Of a DNA stretch of 64,000 bases, positions 24,240 to 35,640 are shown piece by piece; the stretch's first letter is position 1, and every line of letters starts with the position of its first letter. The notes below the pieces were generated by a model that was not told where the DNA came from, ran no database searches, and saw nothing but the letters and a program-made list of their open reading frames with translations. The DNA lies in the NCBI GenBank assembly GCA_035236585.1, contig CP141136.1:26575426-26639425 (forward strand), written 5' to 3'. Position numbers and translations under genes: made by a program. Source of the DNA: Warburgia ugandensis. Its lineage: Eukaryota > Streptophyta > Magnoliopsida > Canellales > Canellaceae.

Positions 24240-26260
24240 TTACAAAAAACTCCAAAGCCAACAGTTGAGTTGAATTATTATGTAGCACCTTTGTCACAAT
24301 CTCCCTGCATTTCGTTTGCAAAATTTTCAAATGAAGCCCACTGTCTTGGTGTCAAATTCTTGGGTATGCTAACAGTGAAATGTATGTACTGGTTCCCGTA
24401 ACAATTATACTTCATATCTTTTATCCCTTTCCCTCCAAAACAAGCTTCAGACCGGGCTGTGCACCTGGGTGAACCTCGACAACTGTATCTCCTGTAAGAG
24501 TTGGCACCTGAACAGTTCCTCCTAGAACTGCCGGACTGTTGTTTAAAACAACAGTCACATGAATATCAGGACATTCTCTTCGGAAAACAGGGTCTCTTCC
24601 ACCAAATACACTGACAGTAAGATTATCAGATGCTTCACCAAAACATCCTTCTTGGCCACCTTGGTGGAAACGGATATACATATCCATTCACCAATGGCTG
24701 TAGATCTAGCATTACTGTTTTTTCTTCGACCTTGGTAGAAATGGATATGCATATAGTTATTCACCATTGGCGATGGATCTAGCATTGCTGTTTTTGTTCC
24801 AGGCACAACTTTGATACCATTACATGACTCGCAGCTTCTCGCTGCAGGTTTTCCAACTCTACACTGTGGACAGGTTATCGAGCACCAAATCAAGCCAGAA
24901 CCTTCGCAAAGCCCGCATGTTTCAGGACTAATTTCAGGAGGAACACTAGTTCCACCACTAGCATGACAAGTTAAAACCAGTTGAAATGTCATATTTTTTT
25001 TGCACCCATGAGCAGCTTTCATGGCAAACAGTTCAATGATAGTTGAGGGTCCTAGCCACTCTAGCTCATGCAATACATGCAAAACAACAAGCAATACTAA
25101 GTATAATAACTAATAGTCTAAATCAAAGTCATTGAAAACATGAATCTTACCTCTATGACGGAGTTTCTCCTAGAACTTTTTCTTTTAAAATACCACTCTG
25201 AATATTAACCTATAGATCAAATCACAAAAGAAAAATAGTGACATCTTACAGGCAAATGGAGGAAATCTTCACAGAACTTTCTTTCGATGGTTTTCACCAG
25301 TTTGGATCGCTCTAGCTTGATGATCCAACTCTTCTTCCTTCAACTTAAAAAACCGCACAAGAGAGGAGAAGAAAATAGAGAATCACATTTTCTCTCCTCT
25401 TCTATGTATTTTGAAAATACGGTTTTAATCCTTTCCTAATTAGGTTGCTTGTTACTCAAGCTTAAGTGTCCTGTAATTCTAGCCGTCCAATGCTTCATAA
25501 TGATCTGCTAGCTCTGATTAAATAGGGATAAGTTTTTTACCTTTAACATCAAATTAATTAGATAATACAGGCCCCATTCAGATTGACCTGAATGTATTCC
25601 TTTATTCTAAACCATCTAAATCATCTAAAGGTTGATAAGGCCAATAGAATGATCAGACACTTGATCTAGCTTAATATCCTAGGTTAAATCTTGATCTTGT
25701 GGTTTAATTGACCATTAGAACCATCAATAATAGTTAGGACATCTCTGTCAATAGGCTGGTAGCTTTTAGTGTAGATATGCCGGTCTAGAGCTTCTTGAAA
25801 ACCTTCTTCCATCATCTTTTTGTTTTTTTTAATGGGAAAAACCATTTATGTAAGCTGATATACATGGGGAACTTAAAACTTTCTTTCAACATCAGCATCA
25901 TCTTTATTTGTATCACGATGAAACTGTTCTTCAAGTCCAGATTGACTTGCATTCTTGTTCTCTACAATTACGTACTGATAATCTCCCATCTGCGCCCTAA
26001 CTCTCAAAGCGGTGGGGGCATGAATGGACCGCGAAGCACACCAGTTCCATGTAAACCTCCATTGCTCAATTTCACATTCTTCAAGCCCAATGATTTGCAG
26101 TTTCCAGTAAAGAATGACCGACAACATCCGCTTGACAAGGTTTGCAGTAAATTTATGGAGTTTTCGAAGTGGTTGGAGGCAAACAAGTTGGAGAGTCTAG
26201 GACCATTGCTACCCGTCATAAGAGATTGAAGGAAAAATGGGCTTCTTTTTTTCCCCTTAA
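24240..26260 (-). pseudogene. Mitochondrial-type DnaJ (GFA2-like) pseudogene, copy 4 (best preserved)
   Basis: Minus-strand order: exon 1 with a start near 26217 and an LLQTLSSG..RSFFTGN presequence-like stretch; J-domain piece at about 25868-25985 reading KNASQS then FHRDTNKDDADVE, so HPD has become HRD; an intron-like gap; a zinc-finger piece at about 24770-25060 with CHASGG, CGLCEGSG, CPQC and CESCNG, so one CxxC cysteine is already lost; and a C-terminal piece at about 24420-24610 with DPVFRRECPDIHV and LGGTVQVPTLTGD. Near 24300-24390 comes the YGNQYIHFTVS.P end. Frameshifts separate the pieces. The HPD loss alone would abolish Hsp70 stimulation. Confidence 0.8.
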
Positions 26261-26469
26261 TAAACAGGGAAAAGAGGGTAGTACAAATCCATGTGCAAGA
26301 GAATCAAAGTAACTAAATAGTCCTCTCAACAACGATGGATCCATCAGTCCCCTCTTTACCAAGCTCTCTCTCTCTCTCTCATAGGGAGTCCTTTAAATCA
26401 AGCAATGATACTAATAATGTCTAGGACAATAGATTGCAAACAACTTGGCATCTCGCCTGGAATAAATTG
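26261..26469. repeat. 5' flank of DnaJ copy 4
   Basis: A GAATCAAAGTAA.TAAATAGT.CTCTCA.CAACGATGGATCC block resembles the flanks of copies 1 and 2 (15425, 15605, 19322). A (CT)n run follows at about 26365-26380. No gene. Confidence 0.5.
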
Positions 26470-27045
26470 TTGGATTATCATTCAACCAAAAAGTTAAGCT
26501 GATTGGAATTATATGTCTAGTATAAGACTTAAAAGCTTAAGCTGGTATGAAGTAGGCCAATAATGTTTATATGTCTAACATACCCGCCACATGTGGAAGC
26601 CCCATTTCTCTCTTTAAATACGCTATTGAACTACCATTCAACCTAAAAAGGATAGCAAGTGGGCCAACAATGTTTATAAATCCAGCACAAGACCTAAAAG
26701 CTTAAGTTGGTAGTAAATGGGCCAACATTATTCAACCTAAAAGTAATTGAAGTGGGCCAATAATGTTTGTATGTCTAACAAAAGACCTAAAAGCTTTAGT
26801 TGATAGGAAGTGGGCCAACAATGTGGCCTAAAAGTGATAGGAAATGGGCCAACAATGTTTATGTCTAACATGAGACCTAAAAGCTTAAGTTGATACAAAG
26901 TGGGCCAACAATGTTTGTACACCATGATCTTCCTATGGGGAAGGCTTCTTCTTCTATCTCAGAATACACTGTTGGATTACCATGCAACTTAAAAGTTTAA
27001 TCCAATAGGAGGGCCAATAATGTTTATATGTCTAATACACCCTCT
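26470..27045. repeat. Irregular local repeat array
   Basis: Blocks AAGTGGGCCAACAATGTTT, ATATGTCTAACA and GACCTAAAAGCTTAAGTTGAT alternate at least five times with variable spacing, starting in a T.AAC.TAAAAG.TTAA.. motif. Frame 26737-26925 is only this array read in reverse. Confidence 0.75.
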
Positions 27046-28719
27046 CCCTCGTGTTATGCGCAAGTGGACTCATCTACTTGTGTTGAAAATTTATTCAATA
27101 AATTGGAGGGGTTAGGATTTTAACTTACGACCTCTCTTAACTTATAAAAACTGTCCATTCTAACAATGGCAGTTTTGAATCTCCACTTTGGCCTTTTGCT
27201 GGGGATTTAGATTTAGGAATTCTATGAGTAAGAGTGTTTGAGTGGTTTGCAAATAATAATGAAGTAAAAAATAAAACTCAAAGGACGATGGGATTTGATG
27301 AAATGGTTAACTCTATTGATGAATCATCAACCTGCAATGAATCATCAAAGTTTGTTGGGATTTTGACATGATAATAAATTAGGTCTGATCAGATGAGAAA
27401 AGATGTCTCTTGTGGAATTTGAATCGTCTTAAAATACTACAAGTTCAGCTGTTTGGATCAGGCATACCTTGGCTGGGCCTTGACGTTACTGAGCTTTGGC
27501 GTCGGATCCCATCTATTATCAGCTAATCTGTATCTAAGACAAGATAAATTCTAAAGCTAAGCCCCTCATAATAAGGGGTAGAGTGAAAGAAAAAAAAAAA
27601 ACCCGCTTTTTTGAATGAAAGGAGCCACCTCTGATGATCCAACCCACTGATCTGATGGCTTTGGCCTCGAATATCTTCTGGATGAAAACTCATGAAAATT
27701 GCCTTGGAACATTGAATCGGCACCACTCTGTGTGTGTTTTCTAAAACTTTCTTCTCTGCTTAACTAGGTTCAAAAGTACAATTTTTGAGATGCTAGAATA
27801 ATCCAATCTACAGGCTCTCTAGACTATTAGACATACAATATTATGGATCATTTAATGTGGGCCTTTGAAGAAAATAGTGAAGAACTTCGACTCATGCCAT
27901 TAGGAGCATTTTGGCTTAATGTGGGCTTTCAGTAGCGCTTTGGATTAGCATTCATCCCAAGGACAAACAGGCCTAATAATTAAGGCCGTTGTTTCTGCTA
28001 TTCCTTAGTTGTTTCTTCTTTGTTTACCTATGTTTAGATAAATTGATCCGTATCTTAGGATTGCCAATAGCAGCACAGTATCGCTATCCACAGATAATTT
28101 TATCCATGCCTTTTAAAGATCGATATCATTCACAATGTTGTCCTTACTTAGATGGGCATGCTTCAAATTTTCATCAATTTGATGATCCTAGCAAAAGTTG
28201 CTTTCGGTTATAAGACGACCAATAAAACTTTTTCCATTTTAAAAACTCAAGAAAACAGAGACCAGGATCTTATGATGGATAAGAATCTTATCAACCTTTT
28301 CTCCTCTGGTGAAAAGCCCCTCGTACTGTTAGTATGGGCTACCGAAGAAAAAAGGGCGGTTATTGCCAGATTTTAATATGATTATTATTTTAAACCTTTT
28401 CATAATGAGAAAAAACGGGGTCAAATTGGGGTTTGACTATGAGACTACCAAGCAGGGGCCTCAAGCTTCCTCACTGGGGATAATAGAATCGATTAAGTGA
28501 TGTAGCCAATGAGTTATTACACCCACTACTATACAAAGCAAACCATCCAAATGTTGACTTCATATTATCCTTGAAGCTTGTTTGGTATGCACCATTAATC
28601 ATTCTTTTATAAGAAAAACACCATGTCTTTCTGATAAAATGACAATCTTTACCCTCATTAATTTACCCTGGAGTTTATTTTTTATCTTTTATTTATTGGG
28701 TTTTTTGTCTGTTCTGGAT
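27046..28719. other. Intergenic, no gene recognised
   Basis: Short plus-strand frames at 27989-28213 and 28152-28376 have a protein-like composition but no recognised family. An A-run lies near 27590. Confidence 0.35.
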
Positions 28720-29440
28720 GTGGGGGTTGAGACGACTGATTTTGCAATATTAAGATATCTTCAGGATGATCGAGACTCGATTTTCCTCAACGAAGAATAT
28801 ATTGAAATGTTCCAACATGAATGGTACTTATAATTTGGTCAATTTACATTACATTCTTAAGTACTTCAATTTCCAAGAGGCTTTCTTCTTATTTAATAGT
28901 TCTCCAGGAAAACTCGATTATAGTGGTGAGTAAATAATACATAACTGGTCAATATTTTTGTTGAGTTGATTCAACTTGTTGCTGTTGGTTTTCTCCAACT
29001 AGAATACTTCTTGATATCCCAGAACCAATTTTCATTTTATAGAAGGTTGGTCGGCGAGCATCTCAGGGGAACAAGCAGAACTTGCCACAGGGCTAGGTGC
29101 TCATGCTCCCCCTTCAAAGCAATTAGTTAGACCACAACCAGAAAATATTCAATCTGAAAGCTTTAAAATGGTGTATAATCATTTTGTTAGGCTCTTCCAA
29201 GGTTGATGACCCTAACCGACAGTTGGTTGATTTCAATAATCTTATACCAAATTATGAAGATACTCCAGTTTGTAGGAAAGGTGATGTTTTTGGATGCTTA
29301 TTGTCCGAACTGCAGAAAAATGAACATTAATGAAGATTGTTTGAGGGGTGAAAGGATTTCGAGAAGAAAGATGAGTACCTACAGGGAGAATACTCTTACA
29401 GAAGTGTGGAAATTTCAAGGTTCATCAAAGATAATGTAGG
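28720..29440 (+). pseudogene. Unidentified coding-like fragments, possibly a decayed gene
   Basis: Three plus-strand pieces have the look of real exons: one near 28735-28830 (TDFAILRYLQDD, then IFLNEEYIEMFQHEW), one near 29045-29200 (GWSASISGEQAELATG, then MVYNHFVRLFQG), and one near 29195-29330 (VDDPNRQLVDFNNLIPN, then CLLSELQKNE). They lie in order on one strand but in different frames. I do not recognise the family, and chance is not excluded. Confidence 0.3.
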
Positions 29441-30429
29441 AACACCAAACAATAAATAAGGATGGCCATGTGTCATAGACATACAAAATGAGCCTAACTA
29501 AGACCGCATTCATAGGCCATGGAGTAAAGCATGGGAACCATACAACACGATCTAAGGCTATGGAAGGTAAAGGAACTTGGGAAGAATGAAAAAGGATGGC
29601 AGGCTCGACACAGCTCATAAAGAAGTTGGGAATGTGAGATCTGCACTGCTTTGTTTTGGGCGAGCCTAGCCAAGACTACCTTGATTGAGAAGTTTTAGTT
29701 TCCAGCGCACGGCTAGTGGAGATCATCAACAACACTCATAGATCCAGCTCTAAAGTAGATCACAACATATTAACATACCTATGAGTGAGTGCTGGCCAGG
29801 AACAACAAGAGGTTGGAAGACAAAATCAATAGATGACACAGCAAAAAGGCCGAGAACGACCCTAAAGTGCACCAAGATAGAGAAGAGATGAACAAACAGT
29901 TGTTTGTCTCAACCTTAATTTTATAAGACTTTTATGCTTCATTAAACACTACCTTAACACCTCAGAAACAGTCCATATATAGACTCCTATAGAACAACCT
30001 ATAACTAAATCCATTAGCTTTCCTAACTAGGTATGGAGTTGGAAATAACAAAAGATTTGCAGATTTCGAAGCAACCTTGTAGGAAACAGAAAACACCTAC
30101 ATTCCCAAATGAGACTTGGGGACAGTTTTAATAGAACCACCAGCTTACTCGAAGAAATACCCCAATCAGTAAGCAGAAATATACCAATTAACTTTCAAGA
30201 AACACTAAATACTCAACTTCTATGCTTGGATCTCTCAGCCCCTTCTAGAGGCAGGGAGGATGTTTGAGCTCCAACAAATAGATTATCTTTTGGGCTAAGC
30301 ATTTGGCCCGCAAAGGAGGCCCAAAAGGCATAGAGAATATCTGAAGTTTTGCACCAAAGGCTTCTAGCCACACAACATAGGTTAATGGTTATGGATGTGT
30401 ATATCAAGAGATGGAAGGAAGGAAATGAA
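29441..30429. other. Intergenic, no gene seen
   Basis: A-rich sequence with no motif. The frame at 30213-30524 runs into LINE sequence on the opposite strand and is a shadow. Confidence 0.4.
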
Positions 30430-32400
30430 CTTAATAGGAGTCCAAAAACTATGGGATGAAACTTAAAATGAGAGAAGATAACATCGTTCATAAATAAGTT
30501 GATGGAAGAAGGAAAGTGGAACAATGAAACAAATGAAACTCAATGTGGACTAACATGACTGAGTCTATTAAGAAAGTGGCAAAAGATATACTAGGAGTAT
30601 TTAAAGGTAAAACACAACTAGTAAAGAAAACTTGGTGGTAGAGGGAAAAAGTGTAATAAGTTATTAAAGAGAAATAAATGTGCTTTAAAGCAAAGCACAA
30701 GATTAGAAATAACTCAAACTTGGAGCAATATAATAAAAAAGTTACCAAGAGAGTAGTAAGTGAGGCTAAACTTAAGGTGTATGATGAACTTTACAGAAGA
30801 GTAAGGACTTAAACCATGTTAAATACATTAAAAGTAATGACCATAGGGTATTAGTCAAAGAGGACTAGATCAATCAAAGGTGAGAAAGTTATTTTTAAAA
30901 ATTACTAAATGACGAAGGCCCTAAGAATATAGAGATTCAAAGAATTGTAAACCCAAATAATATTAGAATATATAGATGTTATCGTAAGATTAAGATACCT
31001 AAAGTGAAAGAGGCCTTGAAAAGGATGAAAACAAGAAAGGCCTTGGAGCATTATGGTATACCAATAGAGGTTTGAAAATATATAGGATATATTGGAGTGG
31101 TTTGGTTGACAAAATTGTTTAACAAGATTTCAAAATCGAAGAAAATGCTAGAGTTGCACTAATTACCATGGGAGCAAACTTACGAGTCATATAATGAGAC
31201 TTTGAGAAACTATGACATGAGACAAATGTATTGAAAAACCAGTTTGGTTTCATGCCTAGAAGGTCTACCATGGAAGTTATTTTTCACCTTAGACAATTGA
31301 TGGAGAAATATAAAGAGAGGAGGAAGGACCTCCACAGTCTCTATTGATTTAAAAAAGGCTTATGATAGGATACCTAGAGAGTTAATATATTAGGTGTTGG
31401 ACAAGAAAGGAGTTTCACAGGGTATATTGGCATAAGCAACTATATGTATGAGGGAGTAGTAACAAATGTTAGGTCTACTAGTGGAGAGACTGATGATTTT
31501 CCCTTCACCATAGGATTGTACCAAGAATCGGCATTGAAATTGAACCTCTTCGCATAGGTTATAGATGAGTTGGTGAAACATTAGCATGAGGAGATTCCAT
31601 GGTGCATGTTATTTGCAGATAACATAGTTTTAATAGATAAGACAAGCGAGCCATAGGCACAAACTTAGAGTTGCGGAGAGATGTTATAGAGTCTAAAGGA
31701 TTTAAAATTAGCTGAACTAAGATAGAGTATATGGAATGCAATTTAAGCAAGAAGAGTGGGAGAGAAGCATCAGTAAAGATTGATAATTACGAAGTACCAT
31801 AAGAAGACCACTTTCAATATTTGGGATTGATAACTCATGACAGTGGAGAGATTGAGAGGGATGTTACCCAAAGAATCCAGGCAGGTTGGAACAAATAGAG
31901 ATGTGCCTCTAAGGTTTTGTGTGAGGGAGGATGCCTCTCAACACACAAAGGAAAATTCTATAGGAGGGTTATAAGGCTTGACATCCTTTATCAATCAAAA
32001 TGTTGGGCTATTAAGGAAGAACATGTACATATAATGAGAATAGCTAAAAATGAGGATGTTGAAATGGATGAGTGGCAAGACAAGAAAGGATAGAATTAGA
32101 AATGAAAACATTAGAGGAAATTTAGGAGTAACACCAATACGCAACAAGATGAGAAAAGGCAGACTAAGATGGTTTGGACATATTCAACAGAGACCAAAAA
32201 TGACACCGGTTAGGAGAAAATTGGTCAAGTTGATTTAAAAGGGTGTGGTTAGAAGTGATGAGAAAAGATTTAAAATTTCTTGGACTTAATGAAACAATGA
32301 CACTAGGTAGAGGAGAATGGAGATAAAAGATTTGTGTAGCCAACCCCTAATTGTGATAATGCTTTGATGATGATGGCATTTTTAAGAAGGAAAGGGGAAG
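30430..32400 (+). mobile_element. LINE (non-LTR retrotransposon) remnant with reverse-transcriptase pseudogene
   Basis: Plus-strand reading in shifting frames follows a plant LINE ORF2: VAKD.LGVFKGKT and KKTWW near 30560; EALKRMKTRKALG near 31010; NQFGFMPRRST near 31240; IDLKKAYDRIPREL near 31345; CMLFADN near 31600 (the catalytic FADD motif has lost its second Asp); FQYLGLITHD near 31815; and RLRWFGHIQQRPK near 32157, then a WLEV.RKDLKFLGL-like tail. Many stops are present. The 3' end carries a GATGATGATG-type tail near 32366. The endonuclease part is not seen, so it is 5'-truncated. It is non-functional. Confidence 0.85.
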
Positions 32401-33689
32401 AATCAAAAGAATAATAGAAAAAGTGAATTAGAAGTACTTGTTAGCCAAGTATTTTCTAATTAAGAGAGTTTCTTACTTAAAATCCTACATAAAAAAAAAA
32501 AAAAAAAAAGGAAGAAGAAGAAGAAGAAGAGAAAACAAGCTCTCTATAAAAAGGAAAAATGTCCCACTTTGAGGGGTTGGTTATTGTTGCTGCCGCTTGA
32601 ATCAAGAAAGAGCAAAAGCATCCAAAGGAAAAAAAGTGAAGAAGAAGACTAACCATGGAGAGTTTATCAACTATGCTACATGGATTGTTCACTATGCAAG
32701 GTTAAAATGCGAATATTAAAAATTGGTAGAAGCCAAAGAGGAGTACTAATGTTTTTTCATTCATGTTATAGATTTTAGTTTTGAATTTAGTATATGACAA
32801 TTTCATGATAAGATGTTCTTTAAAGGAACAACTTTAATATTTTAATTCATATGGATTCTAATACTTGTAGTTCAGAAGAGATTGTCATAGAGTGGTTTTA
32901 ATGTATAAATGATTTTATTAGATAAGTTATGCTAAGATTAGACGAATCATACCTATGACAAGTTGTAAATGGTTCTTACCAATCAAGATAGCCCATGTCA
33001 TTAGATATTCATTCATTCTTTACAAAAGTTCTACCTTGTATCCAAGAGCTTTTATGTTTATACACAATTTTGAGTAATGAGAGACATTAATATGATTCGA
33101 TTAGTAAATTCCTACTCCTAAAATGCTTTCAATTATCTTAGTTTCCCTTCAACTTATTTTCATTTTAGTTTTAGTTTAAATTCAAATTAAAACTTCCTTA
33201 ATTTGGTAATTAACTCATTCCGTCCTTGTGGTTCGAGAACCTTCATACTTACCACTGCAAATTGATCTTGAATTCTCCCCCTTTTCAAGTCCTATAAAGA
33301 TACATGGGACTATGGTCTCTATCATCACTAGTATCTCTAACAATAGAGATAATAGGATTTAAAGCCCAACCATTGTGGGATCCACTAACACATGAGAACA
33401 AAGATCCCAACAATCTTCCCCTCCAACTCCTAGAGGGTACATCCAACATGTTAGTCATAGCAGTTAGATCACTGACATATTTACTCATAAGTCTATCAGG
33501 AGGAGGTGGAGGCCTATAAATGATACCCTAGTTGTTTGTAAATCAAACTTTAGAAGATCTCAAAGTTGCAACATTCTTTCAAAGAACAATAGAGATGGCA
33601 CTCTTTGGGAGTCTAAGTGTGCTTCCTTCCTTGTTGTCCAAGTATCCAAGATACTAGGATAAGCAAGCTAGAATCTTAGAGCTAGGCTA
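32401..33689. other. Intergenic, low-complexity patches
   Basis: An A-run then (GAA)n lies at about 32488-32531. The rest is AT-rich with no gene. Opposing frames near 33285-33519 have no motif. Confidence 0.4.
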
Positions 33690-33765
33690 ACTTGGGCCAT
33701 GTTGGAGTGTAACAAATGTAAGGCTAAGGAGTAACAAGCCAATTCCAACATGGTATCAGAATGGG
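33690..33765 (+). mobile_element. Possible LTR end followed by a primer-binding site
   Basis: CCAATTCCAACA is followed by TGGTATCAGAATGGGG, which resembles the initiator-Met tRNA primer-binding site used by many plant LTR elements. TGTTGGA at about 33701 and TCCAACA at 33745 could mark LTR ends, but the 5' LTR limit is not defined. Confidence 0.4.
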
Positions 33766-34264
33766 GTTGGTCTCATATGTCAAGAGGTAGTTGGTATGAA
33801 TGCGAGGAAAGCATAATTACTCGTGTAATCTCAAACAACAACAATGTTGTGCACCACAAGAGGGGAAAGTATGTAGGCAAACTTTGTGATTTTGGAATAT
33901 TGCACTGGTAAGTTGGTGTTTGACTTAGTGTCACTTAGTAGAAACATGTTAGAGAATCGAGTGGGCATAGCTAGGGCTTTGCCATGATGTCTCTTGGTGT
34001 GAAAATATATACTAAAGGTAGATTCAAGGTGCCAAAATATCAACCTATATAGTATGTTATTGCCAGAAAATGGTGCAAACAGTTGCATATATTCCTCCAT
34101 GCAACATGTTATATATTGAAGTCTGCCTTTATTCTTTAGCTCTACACTCTCAAAAGAAAATGAGGTTCATGAGGGAATGAACAAAGCCAATGAGAAGCCA
34201 AATAATTACACAAAAGTTAACCTTAAGAAATAAAGCAAGCTGCCAACATTCTTAAAAGTGACTA
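33766..34264. other. Unassigned, no gene seen
   Basis: If the primer-binding site is real this would be internal retroelement sequence, but no gag frame is readable. Confidence 0.3.
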
Positions 34265-34480
34265 ACTCTCTATTATGTTACATCATCATCAAAGCCTTAT
34301 CCATGAATCTTGCTCCTCCATTCCCCTCTATCAAGTGTCATGGCCTCATTTAGGCTAAAAGTTTTTAAATCTTTTCTCAACACTTCTATCAACGTCCTTT
34401 TGGGCTTTCCCCTTGCCCTTTTAAAGCCTTCGACTTAGATCGACTCACTCCTAACTGGTGCCATTTATGGTCTCTATTAT
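34265..34480 (-). mobile_element. LINE 3' tail fragment
   Basis: The minus strand reads MAPVRSES, then FKRARGKPKRTLIEVLRKDL and FSLNEAMTLDRGEWRSKI, then a GATGATGATG tail at 34283. It is the same family as the LINE at 30.43 kb, in opposite orientation, and only the C-terminal coding end survives. Confidence 0.8.
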
Positions 34481-34599
34481 ATTATCTTGAGAAAAAATGC
34501 TTTTACAAATAAATACAAATCCTTTAACTGATTGGCCTTATTAAACTCCAACTACTAATGACAAAAAGATTGGAGGCTATACTTAGTAATTAATAAAAA

Positions 34600-35640
34600 G
34601 CTATCTAATCTCTAATGCTCTCCTCTCTCAAGTATGCTCAGTACATTAATAAAAACTATCTAAACTCTAACGCTCTCCTCTCTCAAGCTGGATAAAAGAT
34701 GTTACTCCTAGTTGGATCATAGATAAGATGAAATGGTATTCTATTCAATGGTTTGTGAAAATATTGGACTTCGATCTTCAGTCTTCACAAAATGTGTAGA
34801 CACAATCTTCCTTATAGTGGCATATTTGACAAAAGAACAATCTTCTCAACATGCTATAATATAGATCTCAACCTAATTATCATAATCCATCTCCAAGGGA
34901 ACATCTATAACAAATCCAAACTCTTGTATAAGGGTTTCCACTAACACAAGCTCATATGATGTGCGACTCATGGCTCCATATTCAATTTCAATATTGGATC
35001 CAGCTACCACCATCTGGTTTTCACTCTTCTACATGACAAGATTAAAATTGATGATTGATCTCTATCATTCTTCCATCTAGCTAATTTGCATCTGAATGGC
35101 TAAAAGGACTCCTTACCTTGAGATACAAAAGCCCTTTTCTAGGAGCACTTTTCAAATTTGTCAGGATTCATGTTCTGGCTCTAATAACAATGGAATGTTG
35201 AGTGCAGCCAATGGTAAGTAAATGAGTTCAGCAACCAACCTTTTGTACCTGTTCTTGCCCGCAAAATCTTTGCTACTAACAACATCCACATTCACACAGG
35301 ACATTCATTAGTGTGTCAATAGGCTCAGAATCAAGCATAGCAGTCTATCAATATCCACAAGGAAAGACCAAGACTTTGTTTCCACGAGCCATTTCAATTC
35401 CCAAAAGTATTGCAGCTGTTTTTAGATATCTCTTTGTAGCATCAATTGCACTTACATCACTAGCAAAGATTATTGTATCATGAACAAATATCACCAACAA
35501 TACTACAGCTGATGCTCTTCTTTGAATAAATACATAAAGAATTGCACAAGTTCTTTGAAAGCCATAAGCACTGAGAACTTGTCACCCCGCTCAAGACTTT
35601 AAGGCCCTAGATTGCCTCTTTCAATTTGCAAACTTTCCTT
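34600..35640 (-). mobile_element. Ty1/copia remnant (reverse transcriptase end and RNase H)
   Basis: Minus-strand pieces in order: DTIIFASDVSAIDATKRYL (about 35480-35420), NRYKRLVAELIYLPLAALN (about 35250), an AIQMQIS piece where copia has YTDADWAG, EIEYGAMSRTSYELVLVETL (about 35000-34940), and CSFVKYATIRKIVSTHFVKT (about 34830-34770). These match the end of a copia polyprotein. Stops are frequent. A TTGAGAGAGGAGAGC purine tract near 34670 and 34620 is a likely polypurine tract, present twice. No LTR pair was found. Confidence 0.75.
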
